33,864 nt of DNA from Lachnospiraceae bacterium UBA1759 (GCA_002315555.1 DCHF01000052.1:1-33864), one strand, 5' to 3'; positions 1 to 8,626 are shown, numbered from the stretch's first letter. A program made the numbers and translations. Notes: generated by a model from the sequence alone, not told the origin.

Positions 1-16
1 CGACTCCGTCTCGGCT

Positions 17-2212
17 TCAGGCCTCCCTTGCCTCCGTAAAATGCAGGATCAGGCTCGCCCCGTCCTGATTCACCTTGAACATCTGCATCATATTGAGCGG
101 CAGACCTGCATACATCAGAAGCGCGCCGGAGTAGACCTGTCCGTCTTCTTCGTTCTTATAGAACCTGTTCGGGTTCAGACCCTTCATCTTAATGACGATG
201 TGGTCCATCTCACACTTGGTAATGGTAACATAGGTGACCATGAACTCGGACTTATCCTGCGCAACAAAGGACCAGACAGCCTTATTGGAACCATTGAACG
301 GGTCCGTGATGCGGTACAGGTCGCCCTTACGGATCAGCCAATAGTACTTGTGATAATCAGCAATCTGTGAACGAACCAGCTCGATCTGCTCTTCCGTGAA
401 GTTTCTGGGATCCAGCTCGTAACCGAAGCTGCCCCACAGTGCAACGTTACCCTTGGTATCATAACCGGTACGCTTGCTTGCGGAAACGTGCGCACCCATG
501 GTGGCTGCCGGATAGCACATGGAAGTACCGAACTGGATGGCCAGACGGGACAGCGGGTCGGTGTTATCGGAGGTCCAGATCTGCGGAGAGTAGTACAGCA
601 TACCGGGATCAAAACGTCCGCCGCCACCGGAGCAGTTCTCAAACAGAAGATCCGGGAAGTTGGTCATCAGACGGTTCATCAGGTCGTACGTACCTAAAAT
701 GAAGCGATGGAAGAATTCCTTCTTGCGTTCCGGCGGAAGCAGGGCACTGCCTGCGTCGGCAATGTTACGGTTGAAGTCCCACTTCAGATAGTCGATCTTA
801 TTCTTGGACAGAACGGCATACATCTGATTCCAGATATTGTCGCGGACGTCCTCACGGGAAACGTCCAGAACCAGCTGATTACGGCCGAGCATCGGATCAC
901 GGTTATCGACATGAACACACCAATCCGGATGCGCGCGGTACAGGTCGGAATCCGGAGAGATCATTTCCGGCTCGTACCAGATACCGAACTTCAGGCCGAG
1001 CTCGTTGACCTTGGAGATCAGCGGCTGCAGACCGCCCGGAAGCTTCTCTTCGTTGACGTACCAGTCACCGAGAGAGGAGTCATCCTTGTTTCTGTGGCCG
1101 AACCAGCCATCGTCCATAACAAGCATATCTACGCCGACCTTGGAAACCGCTTCGGCAAAAGCGACCAGCTTGTCGGTGTTAAAATCAAAATAGGTGGCTT
1201 CCCAGTTGTTGATGAGAACAGGGCGCTTCTCTTCCAGATACTTGCTGCGGATCAGGTTATTGGTATAGAAACGGTGGAAGATACGGCTCATTTCGCCGAT
1301 GCCCTCGTCCGTATACACGCAGACCACTTCCGGAGCGTGGAACGTCTCACCCGGGTTCAGCGTCCACTCGAAATCTACCGGGTTGATGCCCATGATGAAG
1401 CGGGTGGTCGCATTAAAGTCACACTCCGCGAGTGCGGAGAAGTTGCCGGAGTAGACAAGGTTGAAGCCGTAAGCCTCACCCTGATCTTCCGTAGCGGTAC
1501 GGGCAACCAGTGCTGCGAACGGGTTCTGTGCGTGGCCAGAAACACCGCGCTTGGATTCCGCACCCTGGACACCGTGTGCCAGCGGGCGGCGCTCCACATT
1601 GCGCTCCTTCATCCAGCGGCCCCAGAGGGTGATCATGTCATAGTCCATGGACGGGAAGTCATTGCAGGAAGAGAAGATGCGTTCGATCCACATCGTGTTT
1701 TCCGAGGTGTTCGTTGCGCGGACGCTCTTTGTCATGACATTCGTGTTATTGAAGACGGCATAGACCAACGTGATCTGAAGGCCCGTCACTTTGTCGATGG
1801 CATCGATCTCCAGCGTCTCTGCCTCGTCCTCCGTTGCGAAGGAAGCGGGCTGACCCGGAATGACAGGCTTGCCTTTGTAGATGCGGTGTGCGATGTAGCG
1901 GATGTCGGTGACATCGTCTCCGTTCACATTACGGACTGCCAGTGCGGAAATACGGAAGTCCGCGGCGCCGTTGCAGCCGTATTCGATCGGCGCGGAGTCC
2001 GGCGTGAAGCCGTGCTCACCGATGACCGGGTTTGCCAGCGAGAAGGAAGCATTCGGCATACGCATCTCGAACAGGCTGAGGTTCGTGTCCGGAATCTTTT
2101 TTCCGTAGTACAGGTTCAGGAGGTAGCCCTCCTGATAGACCTTGATGATATAGCTGGAGCCTAAGGTGTCCAGCTTGAAAGTACTTGTTTCCTCGTTATA
2201 AGTGATACCCAT
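17..2212 (-). CDS. GH36 alpha-galactosidase
   Basis: This 731-residue protein hydrolyses terminal alpha-1,6-galactose from raffinose-type sugars or galactomannan fragments. It has the standard GH36 bacterial length and architecture: an N-terminal beta-sandwich, a TIM barrel and a small C-terminal beta domain. The barrel carries MDDGWFGHR near residue 370, KWDFNRN with nucleophile Asp479, and the CSGGGGRFDPGMLYYSPQIW / TSDNTD stretch with acid/base Asp549; both positions agree closely with characterised Geobacillus enzymes of the family. There is no signal peptide, so it is expected to be cytoplasmic and to act on imported oligosaccharides. The start is supported by AGGAGGA eight bases upstream. 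It lies downstream of serC on the same strand, but a strongly folded 140-base element separates the two. No sugar transporter adjoins it in this window. Confidence 0.95.
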   Translation of the reverse strand: MGITYNEETSTFKLDTLGSSYIIKVYQEGYLLNLYYGKKIPDTNLSLFEMRMPNASFSLANPVIGEHGFTPDSAPIEYGCNGAADFRISALAVRNVNGDDVTDIRYIAHRIYKGKPVIPGQPASFATEDEAETLEIDAIDKVTGLQITLVYAVFNNTNVMTKSVRATNTSENTMWIERIFSSCNDFPSMDYDMITLWGRWMKERNVERRPLAHGVQGAESKRGVSGHAQNPFAALVARTATEDQGEAYGFNLVYSGNFSALAECDFNATTRFIMGINPVDFEWTLNPGETFHAPEVVCVYTDEGIGEMSRIFHRFYTNNLIRSKYLEEKRPVLINNWEATYFDFNTDKLVAFAEAVSKVGVDMLVMDDGWFGHRNKDDSSLGDWYVNEEKLPGGLQPLISKVNELGLKFGIWYEPEMISPDSDLYRAHPDWCVHVDNRDPMLGRNQLVLDVSREDVRDNIWNQMYAVLSKNKIDYLKWDFNRNIADAGSALLPPERKKEFFHRFILGTYDLMNRLMTNFPDLLFENCSGGGGRFDPGMLYYSPQIWTSDNTDPLSRLAIQFGTSMCYPAATMGAHVSASKRTGYDTKGNVALWGSFGYELDPRNFTEEQIELVRSQIADYHKYYWLIRKGDLYRITDPFNGSNKAVWSFVAQDKSEFMVTYVTITKCEMDHIVIKMKGLNPNRFYKNEEDGQVYSGALLMYAGLPLNMMQMFKVNQDGASLILHFTEAREA

Positions 2213-2260
2213 ATGATGTATTCCTCCTATGTGTATATCAATATGTTTTCGTATTTGGTT

Positions 2261-2401
2261 GTGAGCGGTGATTCGTCACTTCATAGGGTGGCGTTCAATT
2301 ATCCTTACTATGCGCCACAAGGCTCCCAATGCTGAGGAGACCACCTATAGCGAACGACTACTAGTGAGCGGTGGTGCGTCTCTCAGCAACGGGAGCTTTT
2401 T
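2261..2401 (+). other. Strongly folded intergenic element (candidate RNA or palindromic repeat unit)
   Basis: Three successive hairpins fill the gap between serC and the GH36 gene. The first is GTGA-TTCG-TCAC (2268-2279). The second pairs GTGGCG (2288-2293) with CGCCAC (2313-2318). The third is long: GCTCCC (2322-2327) pairs with GGGAGC (2391-2396), GCTGAG (2331-2336) with CTCAGC (2382-2387), and CACC with GGTG further in; the outer helices are separated by matching AAT/AAC internal loops. On the plus strand the last helix runs into five T residues, like an intrinsic terminator. GTGAGCGGTG occurs twice (2261, 2364). Both flanking genes are on the minus strand, so the orientation is uncertain. 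It could be a small RNA, a serC 3' processing or terminator structure, or a dispersed palindromic repeat. Confidence 0.6.
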
Positions 2402-2410
2402 GTCGCACAG

Positions 2411-3493
2411 TTATCGGTTATTCTTTTCAAACTGATCCATGAAATCGACCAGCGCCTCAACACCGGCCTTCGGCATTGCATTATAAATAGACGCACGCAT
2501 GCCGCCCACGGAGCGATGGCCCTTCAGGTTATCAAACCCCGCAGCCGCAGCTTCTGCCACGAACTTGGCATCCAGCTCCTTGTTTCCGGTGACAAAGGTG
2601 ACGTTCATGATGGAACGGGAATCCTTTGCAACGTTCGGAATGAACAGCTTGGACTGATCCAGGAAATCGTAAAGAACGTTCGCTTTTTCGATATTGCGCT
2701 TCTGCATTTCCTCCAGACCGCCCATGTTCTTCAGCCACTTGAAGACCTTGCCGCAGATGTAGATGCCGTAGCAGGGCGGGGTGTTGTACATGGAACCGTT
2801 GTCCGCGTGGGTCTTGAAACGGCACATGGTGGGAGTGCCCGGAAGAACATCCTCGGTGATCATGTCCTCGCGGATGATGCCGATGACCACGCCCGCCGGT
2901 CCGATGTTTTTCTGCACGCCGCCGTACACATACGCATACCTGGAAACGTCCATCGGCTCGGACAGGAAGCAGGACGACACGTCGGAGATCAGGTTTTTAC
3001 CCTTGGTATTGGGCAGAGTCTTGAACTTGGTCCCGTAGATCGTATTGTTCTCACAGATATACACATAGTCTGCATTCTCGCTGACGGGAAGGTCGGAGCA
3101 ATCCGGGATGTAGGAAAATGTCTTGTCAGCAGAGGAGGCGATGGCATTTGCGGTACCGTACTGCTTGGCTTCCTCAAATGCGCGCTTGGCCCACTGGCCG
3201 GTAACGATGTAATCCGCCACGCCGTTCTTCATGAAGTTCATCGGGATCATGGAAAACTGCAGATGCGCGCCGCCCTGCATGAACAGGACCTTGTAATTGT
3301 CCGGAATATTCAGAAGCTCGCGGAAATCCGACTCTGCCTCGTCAAAAATGTTCTGATACATTTTGCTTCGATGGCTCATTTCCATAACGGACATGCCGCA
3401 TCCGCGGTAGTCCAGCATTTCTTCTGCTGCTTCTCTTAATACATCTTCCGGAAGGATCGCGGGACCCGCGGAGAAATTGTAAACTCTTTTCAT
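2411..3493 (-). CDS. serC: Phosphoserine aminotransferase
   Basis: This 360-residue PLP enzyme of aminotransferase class V converts 3-phosphohydroxypyruvate and glutamate to phosphoserine in serine biosynthesis, and can also serve the pyridoxine pathway. The N-terminus (KRVYNFSAGPAILPE) is the SerC hallmark. The PLP-binding lysine is Lys195 in GGVQKNIGPAG, and the C-terminal GHRSVGGMRASIYNAMP is also diagnostic. The length is normal for the family. It is preceded by an alpha/beta-hydrolase on the same strand with an 89-base gap in which I recognise no clear promoter; the ribosome binding site (AAGAGAGA) is weak. The usual partner serA is not adjacent here. It is followed by the folded element at 2261-2401. 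Confidence 0.97.
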   Translation of the reverse strand: MKRVYNFSAGPAILPEDVLREAAEEMLDYRGCGMSVMEMSHRSKMYQNIFDEAESDFRELLNIPDNYKVLFMQGGAHLQFSMIPMNFMKNGVADYIVTGQWAKRAFEEAKQYGTANAIASSADKTFSYIPDCSDLPVSENADYVYICENNTIYGTKFKTLPNTKGKNLISDVSSCFLSEPMDVSRYAYVYGGVQKNIGPAGVVIGIIREDMITEDVLPGTPTMCRFKTHADNGSMYNTPPCYGIYICGKVFKWLKNMGGLEEMQKRNIEKANVLYDFLDQSKLFIPNVAKDSRSIMNVTFVTGNKELDAKFVAEAAAAGFDNLKGHRSVGGMRASIYNAMPKAGVEALVDFMDQFEKNNR

Positions 3494-3582
3494 TCAGTCT
3501 CTCTTTTCAGTGTTGTATTTGATCTTTGCAGATCGAAAGAACCGCAGGTGTGCGATTCTGATTCTTAATGGTTGCACGGACG

Positions 3583-4467
3583 TTACAGGACCTCTTTGAT
3601 ATAGTCCGTGATGATGGCCCAAAGCTCCCCGGACCAGAAGTCACCTTCGTGATCCGCGCCTTCAATGGCGTAGGCTCTTGCGTTGATGCCGCAGTCCAGC
3701 ATTTTGTGGTAGATCTTTACGGTCTCCTCGTAAGAAACGACGCGGTCTGCGGTGCCGTGGAGCAGCAGGAACGGCGGGTAGCTCTTGCCTTCCTGTACGT
3801 AGCTCACGGGGCTGACGAATGCCATTTCCTCTTCCCACTTGCTGCGGTCTTTGCCGAACATTCCGGCAAACAGTGCCATTTCCGGTGCATCGGTGTTGAT
3901 GTCGCGTTTTCCGTCATAGCGGAAGGTCATCTTAAGATCCGCCGGACCAAAGCACTCGATGGCCGCCTTAACGGAATCGGAGTAGCCTGCATGCTCTTCG
4001 GTCTCGAAGGCGGGGTCATCACCGGTCAGGCCGACCAGTAAGGAGGTGTTGCCGCCGGAGGAGGTACCAAAGACCATAACGCGTTCCGGGTCGATGGAAT
4101 ACTGCGCCGCGTTCTTTCTTAAGAAGCGGATGGCGCACTTCACATCCTTTAAGAAGGACGGTACACGCGCACCCTCGATGGCACTGCGATGTCCGCAGGT
4201 CGCCACGACATAGCCCTTACGCGCCAGTTCACAAAGCTGCGGGAGCTCAAAGAAGCGGTCCGGCGTGGTCCATGCGCTGCCCTGCACGAAGACGATCAGC
4301 GGCTTGGGCTGCTTTTCAATGGCTTCCTGATCCGCATTCCACGGAACGATCAGATCCAGTGTCAGTTCCTTCTCCGTAGCGGTGGAGTAGACGACGTTCT
4401 GAACATATTTGTACAGGCCTTCCAGCGTGGGGTTATTTTTAATTACGGGAATTTCGGGATAACTCAT
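3583..4467 (-). CDS. Alpha/beta-hydrolase (esterase/lipase-like, BD-FAE type)
   Basis: This is a 294-residue serine hydrolase of the alpha/beta-hydrolase fold. The likely triad is visible: Ser136 in GTSSGG, Asp241 in LLHGTADRV and His273 in GADHEGDFW. The oxyanion region reads FVQGSAW, a variant of the HGGxW of carboxylesterases. The arrangement resembles the BD-FAE and acetyl-xylan-esterase-like proteins often found beside glycosidases, so removal of acyl groups from plant oligosaccharides is plausible but inferred. There is no signal peptide. An in-frame ATG lies 18 codons upstream (4519-4521), but the ATG at 4465-4467 has GGAGGTG five bases ahead and is chosen. It appears to be the first gene of the minus-strand group leading into serC. 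Confidence 0.85.
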   Translation of the reverse strand: MSYPEIPVIKNNPTLEGLYKYVQNVVYSTATEKELTLDLIVPWNADQEAIEKQPKPLIVFVQGSAWTTPDRFFELPQLCELARKGYVVATCGHRSAIEGARVPSFLKDVKCAIRFLRKNAAQYSIDPERVMVFGTSSGGNTSLLVGLTGDDPAFETEEHAGYSDSVKAAIECFGPADLKMTFRYDGKRDINTDAPEMALFAGMFGKDRSKWEEEMAFVSPVSYVQEGKSYPPFLLLHGTADRVVSYEETVKIYHKMLDCGINARAYAIEGADHEGDFWSGELWAIITDYIKEVL

Positions 4468-4511
4468 TCTGCACCTCCGTGCGTCCTTATAAAGGAGCGT
4501 ATTTGTCATAA

Positions 4512-4540
4512 AGTATAGCATTTCAACGGTAGGAATACAA
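4512..4540 (-). promoter_or_regulatory. Promoter of the alpha/beta-hydrolase gene
   Basis: On the minus strand TTGTAT (4535-4540) and TATACT (4512-4517) are separated by 17 bases. TG in TGC before the -10 gives an extended -10 character. It faces away from the MATE promoter at 4584-4612. Confidence 0.65.
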
Positions 4541-4583
4541 TAAAAAAAGAAGGCAAATACGACGCAAAATGCGTTGTGACCCT

Positions 4584-4612
4584 TTGAGTTTCGGACAGGA
4601 ATATGCTATACT
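4584..4612 (+). promoter_or_regulatory. Promoter of the first MATE gene
   Basis: TTGAGT (4584-4589) and TATACT (4607-4612) lie 17 bases apart, about 75 bases before the MATE start. The spacer and -10 contain GACAGGAATATGCTA (4594-4608), which recurs at exactly the same promoter position in front of the second MATE gene. Confidence 0.7.
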
Positions 4613-4690
4613 ATATAATTAAGCTGCCTTCCGGAAAAGTATCGGAGAACAGCATTCATTACGGATCCACAAACACTTCAGGAGGAACTT

Positions 4691-6058
4691 ATGTCCGGAA
4701 CCAAAAAGACCACGGATCTTCTAAACGGTAATATTGCATCCACGCTTCTCGCGTTTTCCATCCCGTTTTTACTTGCCAGTATGCTCCAGACGCTGTACGG
4801 CACGGTCGATACCCTCACCGTCGGCCATTTCAGCTCCACGGCGAGTCTATCTGCCGTATCGACCGGCGCGCAGGTGCTGAGCTTGATGACCTTCCTCGCG
4901 TACGGCCTTTCGAACGGTGCCACGGTGCTGCTCGGGCAGGCCATCGGCGCGCAGGACCACAAAAAAGCAGCCAGGATCGTCGGCAATACGGTCATCGACT
5001 TTGCGGCGGTCAGCGTCGTTTTGATGGCCTTTCTGCTTGTGATGTACCCGTATCTTCTGACCATGCTGAACGTGCCGGAGGCGGCCGTTGCCGAGGCTAA
5101 ACGTTACTGTCTGATCTGTGCTTTCGGTATTCCGCTCATCGTCGGCTATAACACCGTCGGCGCGCTGTTGCGTGCCATCGGCGACAGTAAGAGCCCGCTG
5201 TTATTCGTCGGCGTGGCCTGCGTGATCAATATCATCGGCGATCTGCTTTTGACCGGCGTATTCAGGCTCGGCGCGGCCGGTGTTGCGATCTCGACCGTTG
5301 TGGCGCAGGGCTCCAGCTTCCTGTTCAGCCTTGTGTTTATCATGAAGCGCGGCATGGGCTTTGAATTTTCGCGTAAGGACATTAAATTTGAGACGTTTAC
5401 GACGCAGCAGATCTTCCGCATCGGTATACCGATGGGCCTTCAGAGTATCCTGATCAACTTAAGCTTCCTGTTCATTACGGCCATCATCAATTCGATGGGC
5501 CTTACCGCGAGCGCGGCGATGGGTATCGGCGATAAGATCGTCGGATTCTCCTTCCTGCCGCAGACGGCCATCAGCGGAGCGCTGGCCGTCATGGTCGCGC
5601 AGAACATCGGCGCAAGAAAGCCGGAGCGTGCCATCAAAGCACTAAAGGTCGCCATGACGGTGTGCTTCACGATCGAGGTCCTGTTCCTGCTCTTCTGTCA
5701 GCTTTGGCCGCATATTCTGCCGTCCCTGTTTACCGAGGATGTGGATGTTGTCCGGCTGACCGGTCTTTACATGAAGGCCTACAGTATCGATGCCGCGCTT
5801 ACAGCTGTGACGTTCTGTATGGGCGGTTTCCTGAACGGCTGCGGAAAGACGACGTTCAATATGGTGCAGAATCTGATCGGAACCTTCCTCGGAAGAGTCC
5901 CCGCGACCTTCCTTCTCAGCCGCATTCCGGATACGAATCTGTTCCTGATCGGTCTTGCGGCACCGCTTTCCACCGTGATCAGCATTGTGATGCTGGGCAT
6001 TTACATCGCAAAGGGGTCCTGGAAAAAGAACCTCTATGCGGATGAGGATGTGCATTGA
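4691..6058 (+). CDS. MATE family multidrug efflux transporter
   Basis: This 455-residue membrane protein has about 12 hydrophobic helices arranged as two similar halves, the pattern of the MATE (NorM/DinF) exporters that drive out drugs or metabolites using a Na+ or H+ gradient. The N-terminal stretch (IPFLLASMLQTLYGTVDT) and the repeat in the second half beginning near IGIPMGLQSILINLSF are typical of the bacterial DinF-like group. The length is normal. AGGAGG lies five bases before the ATG. The gene has its own promoter facing away from the alpha/beta-hydrolase. GH31 follows after a 62-base gap without a terminator, so the two may share a transcript. The transported compound cannot be read from sequence. 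Confidence 0.93.
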   Translation: MSGTKKTTDLLNGNIASTLLAFSIPFLLASMLQTLYGTVDTLTVGHFSSTASLSAVSTGAQVLSLMTFLAYGLSNGATVLLGQAIGAQDHKKAARIVGNTVIDFAAVSVVLMAFLLVMYPYLLTMLNVPEAAVAEAKRYCLICAFGIPLIVGYNTVGALLRAIGDSKSPLLFVGVACVINIIGDLLLTGVFRLGAAGVAISTVVAQGSSFLFSLVFIMKRGMGFEFSRKDIKFETFTTQQIFRIGIPMGLQSILINLSFLFITAIINSMGLTASAAMGIGDKIVGFSFLPQTAISGALAVMVAQNIGARKPERAIKALKVAMTVCFTIEVLFLLFCQLWPHILPSLFTEDVDVVRLTGLYMKAYSIDAALTAVTFCMGGFLNGCGKTTFNMVQNLIGTFLGRVPATFLLSRIPDTNLFLIGLAAPLSTVISIVMLGIYIAKGSWKKNLYADEDVH

Positions 6059-6120
6059 TAACGGAGTGTAAATAATGAAAGCAGTACGGATTTGCTTATC
6101 AAATACAGAGAGGTGAACAG

Positions 6121-8397
6121 ATGAAATTTACGAATGGCCTTTGGCTGATGAGAAAAGAGATCGACCCCAGCTTTGCGGTACAGTACGCGGATCATCGCGT
6201 GAATGGGAATGAACTGATCGTGTATGCTGCAACGTCGCGTGTTACGAATCGCTCCCAGGGGGTGGGCGGATCCGTCATTACCGTGCGGTTTACGAGCCCG
6301 ATGGAGGATGTGATCCGTGTGGCGGTCAGTCACTATGAAGGCGCGGTCGAAAAGGGCCCGCGTGCCAAAGTCAACGATACCGCGCCGGAGGTGACGGTTA
6401 CGGAGACGGAGGAGCAGCTGGTCTTCACCAGCGGAAAGACGAGTGCGGTGATCGAGAAGGGCATCGGCGCGTGGGCGGTCCGTTTCATGGACGGCGACCG
6501 TAAACTGACCAGTTCCGGCTTCCGTGCGGAGGGCCACATGCGGAACGGGGAGACCGGCCGTGTGTATACGACGGAGCAGCTGGGCATCGACGTGGACGAG
6601 TATGTGTACGGTCTCGGGGAACGCTTCACGCCTTTTGTCAAAAACGGCCAGACCGTGGAGATCTGGCAGGCTGATGGCGGCACCGCGTCCGAGCAGGCCT
6701 ACAAAAACATTCCGTTCTACGTGACGAATAAGGGCTACGGCATTCTGGTCGATGACGAGGGCGACGTCCAGTTTGAGATCTGCTCGGAGAAGGTGGGCCG
6801 CGTCTGTATGTCCGCGGAGGGTGAGCGCTTCAGCTACTATGTGATCAATGGCCGGACCCCCAAGGGAACGGTGCAGAAGTATACCGAGCTCACCGGAAAA
6901 CCGGCGCTTCCGCCGGCCTGGTCCTTTGGCCTTTGGCTCTCCACGTCCTTTACGACGAACTATAATGAGGAGACCACATCGTCCTTTATTCAGGGAATGA
7001 AGGACCGCGACATTCCGCTCAGTGTGTTCCATTTTGACTGTTTCTGGATGAAGGGTTACGAATGGTGCAATTTTGAGTGGGACAATGAAGTGTTCCCGGA
7101 TCCGGAAGACATGATCAGACGCTATCACGAGCGCGGGCTGAAGATCTGTGTGTGGATCAATTCATACATCGGCCAGAAGTCGCCGTTATTCGATGAGGCC
7201 ATGAAGAACGGCTATCTGATCAAAAAGGCGAACGGTGATGTGTGGCAGTCCGATCTCTGGCAACCCGGCATGGGCGAGGTGGATTTCACGAATCCGGAGG
7301 CCCGTGCATGGTACCGTGAGAAGCTGAGAAGACTGCTCCGCATGGGCGTGGATTGTTTCAAGACGGACTTCGGTGAGCGTATTCCGGTCAGGGACATCGT
7401 TTATTATGACGGTTCCGATCCGGTGAAGATGCATAACTACTACACGCATCTCTACAATGAGGCGGTGTTCTCGCTGCTCAAGGAAGAGCGCGGAGAAGGG
7501 GAAGCCGTTGTGTTTGCCCGTTCCGCGACGGTTGGCGGCCAGCAGTTCCCGGTCCACTGGGGCGGCGACTGCTCCGCGGATTATGTTTCCATGGCGGAGA
7601 CTCTGCGCGGCGGTCTGTCTCTGGCACTTTCCGGCTTTGGCTTCTGGAGTCACGATATCAGCGGTTTTGAAAGCACCGCCACGCCGGATCTTTACAAGCG
7701 CTGGTGCCAGTTTGGCCTGCTTTCTTCACACAGCCGTCTTCACGGTTCCACATCATATCGCGTTCCGTGGCTGTTTGACGACGAGGCCAGCGATGTGGTA
7801 CGCAAGTTCACCCGCCTGAAGTGCACGCTGATGCCGTATCTTTATCAGGCTGCGGTCGAGTCGCATACCATCGGTACGCCGATGCTCCGCCCGATGTTCG
7901 TGGAATTCCCGGAGGAGAAAGCCTGCGATACGCTGGACCGTCAGTACATGTTCGGCGAAGACCTTCTGGTCGCACCGATCTTTAAGGCGAGCGGCGAGGT
8001 GGACTACTACCTTCCGCAGGGCCGATGGATCAACCTCCTCACCGGTGAGGCGAAGGACGGCGGTACCTGGCAGCATGAAAAGCATGACTACATGAGTCTG
8101 CCGCTCATGGTGCGTCCGAATACGATCCTTCCGATGGGCACGGTCGATGACCGTCCGGATTACGATTATGCATCGAACCTGGCGGTATACCTTTCCGAGT
8201 TTGATGACGGGGCGAAAGCAGAGACCATCGTGCCGGATCTGAAGGGTCAGCCGGTACTCAAGCTTACCGCAAAGAGAAGCGGAAGCGTGATCGATGTAGC
8301 GGTAAAGCAGATGCGCGGCAAAGACCGTGAGATCGCTCTTCCGGAAGTGAAGCTTCTTCCGGGCTGCGCGTTCAGCGGAGAGATCCGGGTGAAATGA
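6121..8397 (+). CDS. yicI: GH31 alpha-xylosidase (YicI-like)
   Basis: This 758-residue GH31 enzyme is close in length to E. coli YicI. The catalytic signature KTDFGERIP places the nucleophile at Asp416, the same number as in YicI, and the acid/base is Asp483 in HWGGDCSADY (Asp482 in YicI). KTDFGE-IP is the version of the motif found in alpha-xylosidases, so release of alpha-1,6-xylose from isoprimeverose or xyloglucan oligosaccharides is the best call; a related alpha-glucosidase activity is possible. It has no signal peptide and is presumably cytoplasmic. The start has GAGAGGTGA upstream. A tiny lipoprotein gene follows 37 bases later and may be co-transcribed. No xyloside transporter is adjacent. 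Confidence 0.92.
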   Translation: MKFTNGLWLMRKEIDPSFAVQYADHRVNGNELIVYAATSRVTNRSQGVGGSVITVRFTSPMEDVIRVAVSHYEGAVEKGPRAKVNDTAPEVTVTETEEQLVFTSGKTSAVIEKGIGAWAVRFMDGDRKLTSSGFRAEGHMRNGETGRVYTTEQLGIDVDEYVYGLGERFTPFVKNGQTVEIWQADGGTASEQAYKNIPFYVTNKGYGILVDDEGDVQFEICSEKVGRVCMSAEGERFSYYVINGRTPKGTVQKYTELTGKPALPPAWSFGLWLSTSFTTNYNEETTSSFIQGMKDRDIPLSVFHFDCFWMKGYEWCNFEWDNEVFPDPEDMIRRYHERGLKICVWINSYIGQKSPLFDEAMKNGYLIKKANGDVWQSDLWQPGMGEVDFTNPEARAWYREKLRRLLRMGVDCFKTDFGERIPVRDIVYYDGSDPVKMHNYYTHLYNEAVFSLLKEERGEGEAVVFARSATVGGQQFPVHWGGDCSADYVSMAETLRGGLSLALSGFGFWSHDISGFESTATPDLYKRWCQFGLLSSHSRLHGSTSYRVPWLFDDEASDVVRKFTRLKCTLMPYLYQAAVESHTIGTPMLRPMFVEFPEEKACDTLDRQYMFGEDLLVAPIFKASGEVDYYLPQGRWINLLTGEAKDGGTWQHEKHDYMSLPLMVRPNTILPMGTVDDRPDYDYASNLAVYLSEFDDGAKAETIVPDLKGQPVLKLTAKRSGSVIDVAVKQMRGKDREIALPEVKLLPGCAFSGEIRVK

Positions 8398-8434
8398 TCA
8401 GGATAATGTGGTATGTATTTTTGGAAGGCATGTT

Positions 8435-8626
8435 ATGAAAAAACTGTTTTTATTATTGATCACGTCTCTGCTCCTTGTTGCATCGGCCTGTGAGCCGCCC
8501 AGGACGTATGACGGCGCGGCGCTGGATGCCGGAAAGAAGGCTATGGACAAACTGGAGGATGCCAGGGAAAGCGCGACGGAGAATCAGAATGCACTTGATG
8601 ATCAGTACGACGAGCTTTTTGACTGA
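8435..8626 (+). CDS. Small putative lipoprotein, 63 residues
   Basis: I do not recognise this protein. It starts with a lysine pair and a hydrophobic stretch (KKLFLLLITSLLLVASAC) ending in a lipobox-like A-S-A-Cys at residue 19, so it would be lipidated and anchored outside the membrane. The mature part is only about 45 residues, acidic and probably helical (DAGKKAMDKLEDARESATEN). The ATG at 8435 is chosen because the signal sequence begins there; an upstream in-frame ATG at 8408 would add nine unrelated residues. The ribosome binding site is poor (GGAAGG). It lies between GH31 and a bidirectional terminator and could be the last gene of the MATE-GH31 unit. Confidence 0.6.
   Translation: MKKLFLLLITSLLLVASACEPPRTYDGAALDAGKKAMDKLEDARESATENQNALDDQYDELFD

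Noticed and set aside
707..2164. A 485-codon open frame antisense to the GH36 gene, with similar long antisense frames opposite the ABC, GH31 and helicase genes (for example 20649-22412).
   Set aside because: These follow from the codon bias of the real genes on the other strand. The sense frames have clear family motifs and ribosome binding sites; the antisense frames have neither.
2283..2295. AGGGTGGCG resembles the T-box antiterminator core (AGGGTGGNACCGCG).
   Set aside because: Only the first seven bases fit, no specifier stem or AG-bulge region lies upstream, and there is no plus-strand gene to regulate downstream.
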